This document shows, piece by piece, positions 27,932 through 38,018 of a stretch of DNA of 64,000 nt. The stretch spans positions 62,001-126,000 of the forward strand of contig NZ_QAOX01000007.1 of the NCBI RefSeq assembly GCF_003050935.1, in the 5' to 3' direction. The notes under the pieces were generated by a model, which saw nothing but the letters and a program-made list of their open reading frames with translations, ran no database searches and was not told the DNA's origin. This DNA is from Luteibacter sp. OK325 (GTDB taxonomy: Bacteria > Pseudomonadota > Gammaproteobacteria > Xanthomonadales > Rhodanobacteraceae). Within the stretch, counting starts at the first letter, position 1. Each line of letters starts with the position of its first letter. The position numbers and the translations under genes were made by a program.

Positions 27932-28474
27932 TTAGGCCGTCCGACATACCTGTACCGGAGGCACGACCTGATGCATCTCCGTGGCGTCGAGCGGTTCGAA
28001 TAACGTTTCGGCAAAATCGAACATCTCATCCGTCACGGCAAACGAGAACGTACCTGTGCGAAGCCGATTTCTCGCGGCCACGCGTTCACGACGGGTAGTG
28101 ATGTCGACCTCGAGAAGATGCAGCTGTGCGTCGGCACCCGCCGCGGCCGCCCACTCGACGAATTTCTTCCGGCGAGCCATGCGGAGGAAACCGAGATCCA
28201 GCACTACCGAACGGTGCTGTGCGACTTGCTGCTTGCATAGCTCCCAGATCATGGCTTCACAGCGGTCGACGCGCTCGGCGTACCAGGCAAAATCGATGGG
28301 GCGGCCGACGCCAGATGCCGGCGTATCGGCGCCGAAGAGCGTCGCCATCCAGGCATCGATAGAGAAAACGGGCGCCTGCGTTTGCGCGGCGAGCCGGGTC
28401 GCGTAGGTTGTCTTTCCCGAGCCCACCTTGCCACAGATCAGGTAGGCGACCGGCCTATCGAGGTCCTTTTCCAT
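27932..28474 (-). CDS. AAA-type P-loop kinase/ATPase
   Basis: The 180-residue cytoplasmic protein has a Walker A GKVGSGKTT (15-23), an acidic DAWM after strand two, and an Arg-rich lid region (TRRERVAARNR). These features match small P-loop kinases related to zeta toxin and chloramphenicol phosphotransferase, which phosphorylate small molecules. The substrate is unknown and no antitoxin gene is next to it, so a toxin role is not supported. Confidence 0.8.
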   Translation of the reverse strand: MEKDLDRPVAYLICGKVGSGKTTYATRLAAQTQAPVFSIDAWMATLFGADTPASGVGRPIDFAWYAERVDRCEAMIWELCKQQVAQHRSVVLDLGFLRMARRKKFVEWAAAAGADAQLHLLEVDITTRRERVAARNRLRTGTFSFAVTDEMFDFAETLFEPLDATEMHQVVPPVQVCRTA

Positions 28475-28663
28475 CTTGCCTGGGCATCCTTCAGTCCGTC
28501 GCGTGGGCGCAGGTTAGGGCGGTCGCTTCCGCATCGCAAGACCTGCCCAATCTGACGAAAATGATGGTTTCTCCTCAAGATGACTGCCCGTTAGCCGATA
28601 TCCTGTACGACGCCATCCATCACCCCGATGCGTGGCAGCATCGCAGGCCCGTCAGGTAAACCC

Positions 28664-30718
28664 ATGCTCGTCAGCAGTTACAGCGGCGTCCTCGTCGTTT
28701 TCTCCCTCGTGGTCGCCATCCTCGCTTCGTATACGGCCCTGAATATGGCCGGGCGGGTCTCGGGCACGCGCGGCACGGCATCGGTGCTCTGGCTGGTGGG
28801 CGGCTCCTTCGCCATGGGCATTGGCGTCTGGTCGATGCACTTCATCGGGATGCTGGCTTTCAGCCTGCCGATCGCGATCGGCTACGACCTCGACCTGACC
28901 CTGCTTTCGTTGGTCTTCGCCATCGGTTCCTCGGCATTCGCCTTGTGGCTCGTGTGCCACGAGCAGCTGCCGATGCGGCGGCTGGTCGTGGGTGCCCTGG
29001 TCATGGGCGCCGGCATCGCCGCGATGCACTACACCGGCATGGCCGCGATGCGGATGATGCCCGGCGTGGTCTACGACCCGCTTCTTTTCTCGTTGTCGGT
29101 CGTCATCGCGGTGCTGGCCTCCGGCGCGGCCCTGTGGATCGCCTTTCGCCTGCGCAAGGACGTCGAGCGCGTGGTATTCGCCCGGCTGGGGGCCTCCCTG
29201 GTCATGGGCTGCGCCATTGTCGGCATGCACTACACGGGTATGGCCGCGACCGGATTTCCCGTCGGCAGCTATTGCGGCGCGGCCAATACCGGCATCGACG
29301 CCAAGTGGCTGGCCGTGGTCGTGATCGTCGTCAGCCTGGCTGTGTTCGCCATCGCGCTGATCGTGTCGATGCTCGACGTCCGCGCCAGCGTGCTGACCAC
29401 TTCACTGGATCGCGCAAACAGCGAGCTGGTCCAGCTCGCCCTGCACGACAACCTGACGCGCCTGCCAAACCGCGTGCTTCTTGGCGACCGCCTGGACCAG
29501 GCGATCCACAAGGCCACGCGCGAAGGGCGCCAGTTCGCCGTGCTCTTCATGGATCTGGATGGATTCAAGGCGGTAAACGACGTTTACGGTCACCACGTCG
29601 GCGACCTTCTCCTCAAGGAGGTATCGAAGCGCATCCTTGCCACCAAGCGTGGCGAAGACACCGTTGCCCGCCTGGGCGGTGACGAGTTCGTCATGGCGGT
29701 GGATGTCGCAAGGCCCGAAGACGCGGCCATGCTTTCTCAACGGCTGGTCGAAGCGCTGGGTGCGGCTTACCTGATCGATGAACACAGCGTGCATGTGTCG
29801 GTAAGCGTCGGCATCGCCGTCTTCCCGGAGAACGGCCGGACCACGCACGACCTGATGATCCATGCCGACGCCGCGATGTACCACGCGAAGGAGCAAGGCC
29901 GTAACGGCTACTGCTTCTTCGAGAGCGCGATGAACGCCAACGTGCACCAGCAGTTGCAGTTGCAACATGACCTGCGTCGGGCGATCGACCAGCATGAGTT
30001 TCTGCTGTATTACCAGCCCAAGCTCGTCTCGCCCGACGGCCCGGTCACGGGCGTGGAGGCTCTTCTGCGCTGGCAGAAGCCGGGTGTGGGCCTCGTGCCG
30101 CCGGACGACTTCCTCGGCGTGGCCGAGCGCACGGGCCTGATCATCCCCATTGGCAATTGGGTGCTCGACGAGGCGTGTCGGCAGATGCGTGCGTGGCAGG
30201 ACGAAGGACACGCGGCCTGGACGATGGCGGTGAACCTGTCGACCGTACAGCTCACACATGCCGGTCTGGTCGACGTGCTTCGGTCGACGCTGGAGCGCCA
30301 TGCGCTCGACCCGGCCTGCCTGGTGCTGGAAGTCACGGAGTCCACCGCCATGCGCGATGCGGAGGCCAGTCTGGCTATCCTCAACCAGGTGGCAGCCCTG
30401 GGCGTGGGCATCTCGATCGACGACTTCGGCACGGGTTATTCCAGCCTGCTCTACCTCAAGCAGTTGCCGGCCGATGAGCTCAAGATCGACCGTGGTTTCG
30501 TGACCGAACTGACCCGGGGTAACGACGATGAGGCCATCGTTTCGGCGATCATCGCCCTGGGCAAGACCCTCGGCCTGAAGATCGTGGCCGAAGGCGTGGA
30601 GACCACGGAGCAGCAGGAATTGCTCACGCGCCTGGGCTGCGATGTCCTGCAAGGGTTCCTGCTCGGCAGTCCGGTCCCGGCAGATCAGCTGGCGCGGAGC
30701 CTGCCGAGCCCGGCGTAG
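28664..30718 (+). CDS. MHYT-GGDEF-EAL cyclic di-GMP signalling protein
   Basis: The 684-residue membrane protein has seven helices with the MHYT sensor repeats (MHFIGM, and MHYTGMAA twice), proposed to bind copper and sense oxygen or NO. A GGDEF domain follows with GGDEF at 338-342, then an EAL domain with EAL at 465-467 and DDFGTGYSSL. Both signature motifs are complete, so it may make and degrade cyclic di-GMP. ATG 28664 has AGG upstream; an earlier in-frame ATG at 28628 has no ribosome site. Confidence 0.95.
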   Translation: MLVSSYSGVLVVFSLVVAILASYTALNMAGRVSGTRGTASVLWLVGGSFAMGIGVWSMHFIGMLAFSLPIAIGYDLDLTLLSLVFAIGSSAFALWLVCHEQLPMRRLVVGALVMGAGIAAMHYTGMAAMRMMPGVVYDPLLFSLSVVIAVLASGAALWIAFRLRKDVERVVFARLGASLVMGCAIVGMHYTGMAATGFPVGSYCGAANTGIDAKWLAVVVIVVSLAVFAIALIVSMLDVRASVLTTSLDRANSELVQLALHDNLTRLPNRVLLGDRLDQAIHKATREGRQFAVLFMDLDGFKAVNDVYGHHVGDLLLKEVSKRILATKRGEDTVARLGGDEFVMAVDVARPEDAAMLSQRLVEALGAAYLIDEHSVHVSVSVGIAVFPENGRTTHDLMIHADAAMYHAKEQGRNGYCFFESAMNANVHQQLQLQHDLRRAIDQHEFLLYYQPKLVSPDGPVTGVEALLRWQKPGVGLVPPDDFLGVAERTGLIIPIGNWVLDEACRQMRAWQDEGHAAWTMAVNLSTVQLTHAGLVDVLRSTLERHALDPACLVLEVTESTAMRDAEASLAILNQVAALGVGISIDDFGTGYSSLLYLKQLPADELKIDRGFVTELTRGNDDEAIVSAIIALGKTLGLKIVAEGVETTEQQELLTRLGCDVLQGFLLGSPVPADQLARSLPSPA

Positions 30719-30784
30719 CGTCGCGGCCCGTGCTGTCTTACGATGCCCCCACCCATCGCCGATCGGCATGTTCGAGGAATTTGT

Positions 30785-31213
30785 ATGGACGTCACGCAGG
30801 CGCGACTCAATCAGCTCTTCACCTTTTCGATGGATTTTGCGAAGGAGATGCTGGAGGAGAACGGCGATTTCTACCCGTTCGGTGCCACGGTGTCGGAAGA
30901 GGGCAAGCTCGCCGCCGATCCGGGGCATGACGGCGGCGACGAGCCGGAGGCACACGATGTCTATCGTGTGATCTTCGATCGCTTCGCAACCGGCAGGTCG
31001 CCTGAAGCGCTCGCCGCGGCTCTCGTCGCCAATGTGACGATTCCCGACGAGTTCGACGCGCCCGCGAAAGACGGCGTCCGTGTGCATATCGAGTCGAAGG
31101 GCTACGCGCGTTTTATCTACGTTCCGTATGAAATTGTGTCGACGGATACCCGCGAAGTACGACTCCACGACCCGTTCGCGGTGGAGATCTCGCCGAGTTT
31201 CTTTGCCGCGTGA
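30785..31213 (+). CDS. Conserved hypothetical protein
   Basis: The 142-residue acidic cytoplasmic protein carries DFYPFGATV near residue 28 and FIYVPYEIV near residue 115. It has no membrane segment or signal peptide. Proteins of this layout are widespread with no assigned role. ATG 30785 follows 66 bases after the cyclic di-GMP gene and the next gene starts 19 bases after its stop, so it may share a transcript with the NTF2-like gene. Confidence 0.65.
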   Translation: MDVTQARLNQLFTFSMDFAKEMLEENGDFYPFGATVSEEGKLAADPGHDGGDEPEAHDVYRVIFDRFATGRSPEALAAALVANVTIPDEFDAPAKDGVRVHIESKGYARFIYVPYEIVSTDTREVRLHDPFAVEISPSFFAA

Positions 31214-31232
31214 GTTGTCGGGAATCACCCGG

Positions 31233-31628
31233 ATGATCGCTGGTTCCGATGTGATACTGCTGACGAAACTCACGGCCCTGGAGCGTGAGCTCCATGATCC
31301 GTCCGTCCGTCGTGACGTGCATCGTTTGCGCGAGCTGCTGCATCCGTCGTTCGTGGAGATCGGGAGGTCGGGCTATCGCATCGATCTTGCCGACGTGCTG
31401 CGTGATCTGCCGACCGAGGGTGGCAACGGCTCGATCACTGCCGATGGCTTCGAGCTACTACGGCCCGCGGAAGGCGTGGCGATTCTGCTTTATCGGTCGG
31501 CGCACCGTTCGCCATCGGGCGTGGATTCGCGCCATGCGATGCGGTCGAGTACGTGGGTTTGCGAGGGCGGTGAGTGGCGGATGGTTTATCACCAGGGTAC
31601 GCCGGCCGAGGCGTTTGATATTGTATGA
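31233..31628 (+). CDS. NTF2-like protein (DUF4440)
   Basis: The 131-residue protein fits the cone-shaped NTF2 fold: an N-terminal helical pair (LTKLTALERELHD, LRELLHPSFVEIGRSG) and strands ending WRMVYHQGTPA. DUF4440 members are mostly of unknown function; some act as small-molecule isomerases or binding proteins. ATG 31233 is taken as start because the frame upstream lies inside the previous gene. Confidence 0.8.
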   Translation: MIAGSDVILLTKLTALERELHDPSVRRDVHRLRELLHPSFVEIGRSGYRIDLADVLRDLPTEGGNGSITADGFELLRPAEGVAILLYRSAHRSPSGVDSRHAMRSSTWVCEGGEWRMVYHQGTPAEAFDIV

Positions 31629-31646
31629 GTTTTTCGGCTGGCGCCT

Positions 31647-31669
31647 TCGCCGATGAATCGGCTCCTACA
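31647..31669. repeat. Single REP element, GCCGATTCATCGGC class with GTAGGA flank
   Basis: One palindrome with the core GCCGATGAATCGGC and flank TCCTAC. It lies just after the NTF2-like gene. Confidence 0.8.
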
Positions 31670-31756
31670 GGAGCGGGCTTCTGGGTGTGATCGGAGTCCT
31701 TGCTCTGGGCTGGTCGGATGGGTAAGTTCTGACGCTTGAATCCTGCGGAAGACACG

Positions 31757-33610
31757 ATGAAGCGTCTGAGTCTGCTCCTGTCGACCTGCCTGCTGGCAGG
31801 CGCGGCCTATCCTTCCTTCGCGGCGGTTCCCGCTGCAACGACACCACACTTCGCAGTCGATCACGGCCAGTTCCTTCTCGACGGCAAGCCTTATGTGATT
31901 CGCTCGGGAGAAATGCATTATCCGCGCATCCCCCATGCGGACTGGCGTGATCGCCTGCGCAAGGCGAAGGCGATGGGGCTCAATACCATCACCACGTACG
32001 CCTTCTGGAACGAGAGCGAGCCGGAGCCGGGCAAGTTCGATTTCAGCGGAGACCGTGACATCGCCACCTTCGTGCGTACCGCGCAGGAAGAGGGCCTTAA
32101 TGTCATCGTGCGTCCGGGCCCCTTCGTTTGCGCCGAGTGGGAATTTGGCGGGATCCCGGCGTGGCTTCTGCGTACTCCCGGCCTGCGCATCCGTTCGTTC
32201 GATCCGCGCTTCCTCAAGGCCAGCGCAGCGTGGTTCAAGCGGTTGAACCAGGAGCTCGCGCCGCTGCTGAGCAGCCGCGGTGGTCCGGTCCTCATGGTGC
32301 AGGTCGAGAACGAGTACGGTTACGTCGGCAACGACCACGATTACCTCGAAGCGATCCACCAGCAGATGGTCGACGCCGGCTTCGACGTTCCCATGTTCAC
32401 CTCCAACGGCCCCGGTCCGACCTGGATGCCGCGTGGATCGCTGCCCGGCATGGTTTCGGTGATCAATTTCACCGGGGACGGCAAGCAGACCGAGCGTGCG
32501 TTTCGTCGCTCGGCGCCGCTGATGGAAGGCATGCCGCGCATGGCCGGCGAATACTGGACGGGGTGGTACGACCGCTGGGGCCTGGAGCACAAAACGCGCG
32601 ACGTCGGTGACGTGAGCAGCGCGGTGTCGTGGATGATGGATCACGACATTTCGTTCAACCTGTACATGGTCGATGGCGGCACGAACTTCGGCTGGATGAA
32701 TGGCGCGAACAACGACGATGCGCATTACCTGCCGGTCACGACCAGCTATGACTACGATTCGCCGATCGACGAAGCCGGCCGCATCACCCCGAAATTCGAG
32801 GCTCTGCGCAAGGTGATCGCCGCGCACCTGCCCAAGGGCGAGACTTTGCCCAAGGTGCCCGCATCGTCTCCGACGGTCGCGATTCCGCGCTTCACGCTGG
32901 ACACGTCGGTGAGCCTGCTCGATGCGCTGCCGGGTCTGTCGAAACCGCAGACCACGGTCACCCCGCACGGTATGGAGACCTTCGGCCAGAACTACGGCCT
33001 GATCCTCTACCGCAAGGCCCTCGACGCCGATGCGAAGGGCTCGCTCGATGTGAGCGATGTACGCGATTACGCCACCGTCCTTGCCGACGGGAAGTCGCTG
33101 GGAACGCTCGACCGCCGCCAGGATCAGCATGCGATGCCGGTCGACCTCAAGGCGGGCAGCACGCTCGACCTGGTAGTCGAGAACATGGGCCGCATCAACA
33201 TCGGCCCAGGCATGGAAGACGATTACAAGGGCATTACCTACTCGGTGCAGGTTGCCGGCGAGGACCTGCTCAACTGGTCGGTTTACCCGTTGCCGCTGGA
33301 CGATCTGTCGGGCCTGCACTTCGCACCGGGTGGGACGGGGCAGGGTCCTGCGTTCTGGCACGGGAGCTTCACCATGGCGAAGCCGGACGGCAGCTTCCTC
33401 GACATGCGCGGCTGGAACAAGGGCAACGTGTGGGTGAACGGCCATCATCTCGGCCGCTTCTGGCGCATCGGGCCGCAGCAGACGCTCTACGTGCCGGCTT
33501 CCTGGCTGAAGAAGGGGCGCAACGACATCGTGGTGCTCGAGATGCAGGCTGGTGGGTCGCACACGATCGCGGGGCTCGAGGATCCGGTGTTCGACACGCC
33601 GGCGAAGTAA
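31757..33610 (+). CDS. Secreted GH35 beta-galactosidase
   Basis: The 617-residue enzyme has a signal peptide (ending near SFA-AV). The catalytic barrel begins FLLDGKPYVIRSGEMHYPRI, and the acid/base Glu186 is in QVENEYG and the nucleophile Glu265 in GEYWTGW, both family 35 signatures. A C-terminal beta domain with GWNKGNVWVNGHHLGRFW follows. It should release terminal beta-galactose from plant cell-wall glycans or lactose in the periplasm or outside. No sugar transporter or regulator is adjacent, and the gene is isolated. Confidence 0.95.
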   Translation: MKRLSLLLSTCLLAGAAYPSFAAVPAATTPHFAVDHGQFLLDGKPYVIRSGEMHYPRIPHADWRDRLRKAKAMGLNTITTYAFWNESEPEPGKFDFSGDRDIATFVRTAQEEGLNVIVRPGPFVCAEWEFGGIPAWLLRTPGLRIRSFDPRFLKASAAWFKRLNQELAPLLSSRGGPVLMVQVENEYGYVGNDHDYLEAIHQQMVDAGFDVPMFTSNGPGPTWMPRGSLPGMVSVINFTGDGKQTERAFRRSAPLMEGMPRMAGEYWTGWYDRWGLEHKTRDVGDVSSAVSWMMDHDISFNLYMVDGGTNFGWMNGANNDDAHYLPVTTSYDYDSPIDEAGRITPKFEALRKVIAAHLPKGETLPKVPASSPTVAIPRFTLDTSVSLLDALPGLSKPQTTVTPHGMETFGQNYGLILYRKALDADAKGSLDVSDVRDYATVLADGKSLGTLDRRQDQHAMPVDLKAGSTLDLVVENMGRINIGPGMEDDYKGITYSVQVAGEDLLNWSVYPLPLDDLSGLHFAPGGTGQGPAFWHGSFTMAKPDGSFLDMRGWNKGNVWVNGHHLGRFWRIGPQQTLYVPASWLKKGRNDIVVLEMQAGGSHTIAGLEDPVFDTPAK

Positions 33611-33621
33611 GTACAAACAAG

Positions 33622-33647
33622 CCGTCGGAGGCTACCGACTCCGACGG
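33622..33647. terminator. Hairpin between convergent GH35 and csaA genes
   Basis: CCGTCGGAG and CTCCGACGG pair exactly over an 8-base loop, between two converging stop codons. There is no strong T run, so terminator function is likely but not certain. Confidence 0.65.
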
Positions 33648-33659
33648 TGATGCACTTCT

Positions 33660-33995
33660 TCAGGACATCCGCGTGCCGTTGGGCACCGGCCGCTCCACGG
33701 TTGTGATCACCACGCCCTCGTCGGTATGAAAGCCGGTGAGCAGGAACTGCGAACGCACCGGTCCGATCTGCTTCTCGGGGAAGTTGATCACGCCGACGAT
33801 CTGCCGACCGACGAGTTCCTCCGGCTGGTAAACGCCGGTAACCTGCGCGCTGGTCTTTCGCTCGCCATGGGGGCCGAAGTCCACCCAGATCAGGTAGGCG
33901 GGACGTTTGGCTTCGGGAAAAACCTCGGCGCGGACGACGGTGCCCGCCACCAGCATCACTTTCTCGAAGTCGGCCCAGCTGATCGTCTCACTCAT
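33660..33995 (-). CDS. csaA: tRNA-binding protein CsaA
   Basis: The 111-residue protein is the free tRNA-binding OB domain. [24 protein letters not shown] and [27 protein letters not shown] (quoted in part) are diagnostic of CsaA, which has export chaperone activity in Bacillus. It works in the cytoplasm as a dimer. It is the last of three leftward genes after the zinc-finger and oxidoreductase genes, 18 bases behind. Confidence 0.95.
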   Translation of the reverse strand: MSETISWADFEKVMLVAGTVVRAEVFPEAKRPAYLIWVDFGPHGERKTSAQVTGVYQPEELVGRQIVGVINFPEKQIGPVRSQFLLTGFHTDEGVVITTVERPVPNGTRMS

Positions 33996-34013
33996 CGTCG
34001 TCTCGTCTTCGCG

Positions 34014-34990
<977 letters not shown>

Positions 34991-34994
<4 letters not shown>

Positions 34995-35362
34995 TGGTTT
35001 TCCTTCGCCGCACGCACGAGGACCGCCTGCCAGTGATTCGGCACCAGGTCCCTGGGGCCCGGGGTCGTTTGATCGTGTGGGTGGCTGTGCGGAGGCTTCA
35101 GCGACGGCCCGTCGAACATATCGTCGGTACGGTAGTCGTAGAACCAGTCCTCGCCGGGCTCGAAGCTCTGGATGACCGGGTGCCCGTCAGCGTGCGCGTG
35201 CTTGCTGGCGTGTTTGTGCAGGGAATCGTCGCAGCAGCCGATGTGGCCGCACTGGGCGCAACGGCGCAGATGAAACCACCAGGTGCCGGCGGCAAGGCAT
35301 TCGACGCAGCCCGGACCACTGGGCTCGGCGGCCAGATTGATACCGTCGTTTTCGCTGTTCAT
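34991..35362 (-). CDS. UBP-type zinc finger protein
   Basis: The 123-residue protein has a UBP-type zinc finger in residues 17-75: CVECLAAG, WWFHLRRCAQCGHIGCCDDS, then HKHASKHAHADGHPVI, which supplies the Cys/His ligands. In eukaryotes this finger binds ubiquitin C-termini; bacterial copies are of unknown role. The ATG at 35362 has GGAGGT four bases ahead; a GTG at 35368 overlaps that site. Coupling to the next gene is by four-base overlap. Confidence 0.88.
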
Positions 35363-35420
35363 GGGCACCTCCGAAAGGGGATACCCGATCCTACCCGACC
35401 GCCACGTCGCCCTGTCCAGC

Positions 35421-35696
35421 TCAGAGGATGCGTCCGGCGCGATTGAGCGCGATCAGCTGCATGCTGTCTACCGAGGCGGCGAGAACACGCAGGGCGATGC
35501 GCAGCTCCACGCTGTTCGGACAGCCGCGCTCGAGCAGCCCCTCGATCCGCTCGGCGGCGTCGGCCACGGGCAGGTGCTCGTGCTCGAGGGCGTGCCGGGC
35601 CACATGGTTGGCGCGGAACTGGGCTTCGAAGTAGTCGTGGTGCAGCAACGCCTGGAGCAGCCCGAGGGCTTCCAGCGAGATCTCCTGTGCTGCCAT
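35421..35696 (-). CDS. Hypothetical helical protein
   Basis: The 91-residue protein is all-helical with no signal peptide or membrane helix. It contains HHDYFEAQFRANHVARHALEHEH, a His/Glu-rich helix, and ends SMQLIALNRAGRIL. No family is recognised. ATG 35696 has GGGGAA upstream; an in-frame ATG at 35708 is less well placed. It lies 58 bases ahead of the zinc-finger gene and could be in that operon. Confidence 0.6.
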   Translation of the reverse strand: MAAQEISLEALGLLQALLHHDYFEAQFRANHVARHALEHEHLPVADAAERIEGLLERGCPNSVELRIALRVLAASVDSMQLIALNRAGRIL

Positions 35697-35795
35697 GAGG
35701 TTCCCCATTCCCTAATGAAAGCGTTGGCGCCGCCCCCCTGCAATCCACCATCCGGCCTAAGTAGAATCGCGGTCATTCCCGAGGAAAGGATCGCC

Positions 35796-36155
35796 ATGGC
35801 CATCGCAGCTACCGTACTCACCCTCCTGGTGATCCTGATCCACGTGTACATCGTCGTTCTCGAAATGCTGCTCTGGCGCACACGCGGACCCAGGGTCTTC
35901 GGCATAACGCCCGAATTTGCGCGTGACAGCGCGGCCCTGGCCTCGAACCAGGGCCTCTACAATGGCTTTCTCGTGGTCGCACTGGTGCTTGGCCTGGTGT
36001 TGAGCGAGCCTTTCGCCACGGCCTTCGTGTTCTACGGCCTGGGCTGTGTCGTGGTGGCGGGCCTGTGGGGCGCGCTCACCGCGAGCCGTCGCATCCTGTA
36101 CGTGCAGGCCCTGCCTGCCGCGCTCGCGCTTGCCGCGCAGTGGCTGGCACGCTGA
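35796..36155 (+). CDS. DUF1304 membrane protein
   Basis: The 119-residue protein has four hydrophobic helices. HVYIVVLEMLLWRTRGPRVFGI and NQGLYNGFLV match DUF1304, a small inner-membrane family of unknown function. ATG 35796 has GAGGAAAGGA upstream. Confidence 0.88.
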   Translation: MAIAATVLTLLVILIHVYIVVLEMLLWRTRGPRVFGITPEFARDSAALASNQGLYNGFLVVALVLGLVLSEPFATAFVFYGLGCVVVAGLWGALTASRRILYVQALPAALALAAQWLAR

Positions 36156-36236
36156 TCGGTCGCGCGCGGCGTATTTGACGGATCCCTCTTGCGAGGGGCA
36201 AGGTGGTGGCGCCTGTCCCTTCAGGAGTTGCTTGCC

Positions 36237-36761
36237 GTGACCACACGTGGAACCTCCCGCCTGTCCCTGATTGTCGCGGTCGTTGCCCTCGCCGGCTGTG
36301 CCGGGCACGGTACGCGGCCCTTGCGAGACCGCACGGCCGAAGCGGCACAGGACGAAAAGGCGGCCAACCGGGCCTACGCGGGTGGCGATATCCACCACGC
36401 CGCCGATCTCTACGAATCCGTGGTCGCCGCCACGCCTGACGATGCGGACGCGTGGTATCGCCTGGGCAACGCCCGCTTTCGCCTGCAGAAGCTCGATGAC
36501 GCTGGCCTCGCGTACGAACGTGCGATCAAGCTCAAACCCGACCACGCGCAAGCGCTGTACAACCTCGGCGTGGTCCGGCTGAAGCAGGCGCAGGCAGCCA
36601 TGGTCGCGAGCGCGCGGGCGGGCGAGCCGGGCGATTCATTGCGGCGCGATAGCGGACGGATCGTGCAGCGCCTGGCCAGGGTCGGTGATGACGTCGGGGC
36701 AAGAAATAAAGGAGCCGGCGGCGCCCCTCCATTTATCGTCGAACCCGAGGACGATCGGTAA
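36237..36761 (+). CDS. TPR lipoprotein
   Basis: The 174-residue protein starts with a signal peptide and lipobox LAGC. Two tetratricopeptide repeats follow (about residues 45-120): AANRAYAGGDIHHAADLYES and AWYRLGNARFRLQKLDDAGLAY. It is probably an outer-membrane or periplasmic scaffold. GTG 36237 with AGGAG nine bases upstream is chosen; the frame upstream to 36189 would precede the lipoprotein signal with charged residues. Confidence 0.82.
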   Translation: MTTRGTSRLSLIVAVVALAGCAGHGTRPLRDRTAEAAQDEKAANRAYAGGDIHHAADLYESVVAATPDDADAWYRLGNARFRLQKLDDAGLAYERAIKLKPDHAQALYNLGVVRLKQAQAAMVASARAGEPGDSLRRDSGRIVQRLARVGDDVGARNKGAGGAPPFIVEPEDDR

Positions 36762-36897
36762 TCGGATATGACGGAACTGCGATTCAATCGAGCTAAGTAA
36801 TCGCCCCTGAAAAATCTGCCGAGTGGTCTATATTCAACGTGCAAATTCGGTAGTAGCTTCAGCCACAGGTTCCCCCGAAGCCGATATCGAGGCTTTC

Positions 36898-37320
36898 ATG
36901 AGTACTGTGCTGGGCGCACCACGCGCGATCATCGTTGAAGACCATGCCGGGCTGGCTGCAGCACTCACCGACCTGCTCGAGGGGCGGCTGGGCTATGAGG
37001 TCGTAGCGTGTGCGGGTTGTATCGAAGACGCCATCCGGGTGGCGCATGTAGAGCGTTGTGACGTCGCCGTCGTCGACCTCGATCTGCAGGGCATCATGGC
37101 TTACCCGGCGCTGGACGAACTCATTCGTCGCGGCATTCCTTACGTGCTTGCCACGGGCGCCATGCCTCTGGATATCCCTGTCCGTTACCTCGCGCCCCTG
37201 GTGCGCAAACCGTACAGCGCGCAGCAGCTGGAGCACGCCATCCGTGAGGCATGCGGCCGTGCCGCCGTGCACGCGGCGGCGCCGGCCAGCATTACATGGT
37301 CGGCGGCGGGCCGGGCCTGA
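36898..37320 (+). CDS. Single-domain response regulator receiver protein
   Basis: The 140-residue protein is a lone CheY-like receiver. The acidic pair is Glu14-Asp15, the phosphoacceptor Asp60 (VAVVDLDLQG), the switch Thr86 (ATGAM) and Lys104 (VRKPY). A short Ala-rich tail follows. No output domain is present, so it would act by protein contact. The kinase partner is not next to it; the hybrid kinase at 46056 carries its own receiver. ATG 36898 starts the fold; the open frame extends to 36823. Confidence 0.85.
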   Translation: MSTVLGAPRAIIVEDHAGLAAALTDLLEGRLGYEVVACAGCIEDAIRVAHVERCDVAVVDLDLQGIMAYPALDELIRRGIPYVLATGAMPLDIPVRYLAPLVRKPYSAQQLEHAIREACGRAAVHAAAPASITWSAAGRA

Positions 37321-37858
37321 GCCGGTCATCGGTCCCGGGGCCCGCACGTACACGTATCGCGTTCTCCACGTCCTTCACCCCGACGGTTTCGACGACCGCG
37401 TCCTCGGCCAGATGCTTCATGTAGCGCTCCGGCACGTCGCCGCCCAGGGTGACCACGCCCTCCGTCACGCCGACCTCGATGTTCGAGGCGTCGATGGCGT
37501 CGTGCAGGGTGAGTCTTTCGCAGACGTCCTCACGGATACGCTCGTCGGAGCGAACGTAGCCTTGCGGGCCGATACCCCGGTGCCCGCCGGGATAACCCGA
37601 AGCCGTCCAGCGACGCCCTTCGCCGTCGCGCGCGGAGGCCCCGTCGTCGCGGCCGAAATTCCGGTGGCCGGGATGTCGACCCTCGTAAGCGTGATTGCCG
37701 CCAAAGGCGCGGTGCCCGGGATGTTGCCCCGCGCCGGCCTCATGGCCTGCTTCAAAGGGACTCCCTCCGAAATCGCGCTCATCCGGAAAACGGCCCCGGT
37801 TGGCATACATGCTGCCGAACTCGTCGCCCGGTACGTTGCGTTCGTCAAAGCGACCCAT
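37292..37858 (-). CDS. BON domain protein
   Basis: The 188-residue protein has a Gly/His-rich, low-complexity N-terminal 100 residues (GAGQHPGHRAFGGNHAYEGR) and a C-terminal BON domain (about 115-180: SDERIREDVCERLTLHDAID, VVTLGGDVPERYMKHLAEDA). BON domains bind phospholipid or envelope parts. There is no signal peptide. ATG 37858 has GGGAGGT five bases ahead. Its 3' end overlaps the receiver gene by 29 bases on the other strand. Confidence 0.85.
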   Translation of the reverse strand: MGRFDERNVPGDEFGSMYANRGRFPDERDFGGSPFEAGHEAGAGQHPGHRAFGGNHAYEGRHPGHRNFGRDDGASARDGEGRRWTASGYPGGHRGIGPQGYVRSDERIREDVCERLTLHDAIDASNIEVGVTEGVVTLGGDVPERYMKHLAEDAVVETVGVKDVENAIRVRAGPGTDDRLRPGPPPTM

Positions 37859-38018
37859 GGTCGACCTCCCACGCGATAAGAGTAACCAGTCTTCGCCTTC
37901 ACCCATGCACGTTGTGTGGACGCGACGTGGTTCGCTTGTGGCTGGCGGCGCTTTTCTCCACTATGGCCGCCATATCGTCGGAAACCGGCGATCCGCCAGA
38001 CATCGTTACGGGGGTGAG

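Noticed and set aside
27932-28474. Zeta-type toxin of a toxin-antitoxin pair
   Set aside because: Only the P-loop kinase fold is shared; no small antitoxin gene lies next to it.
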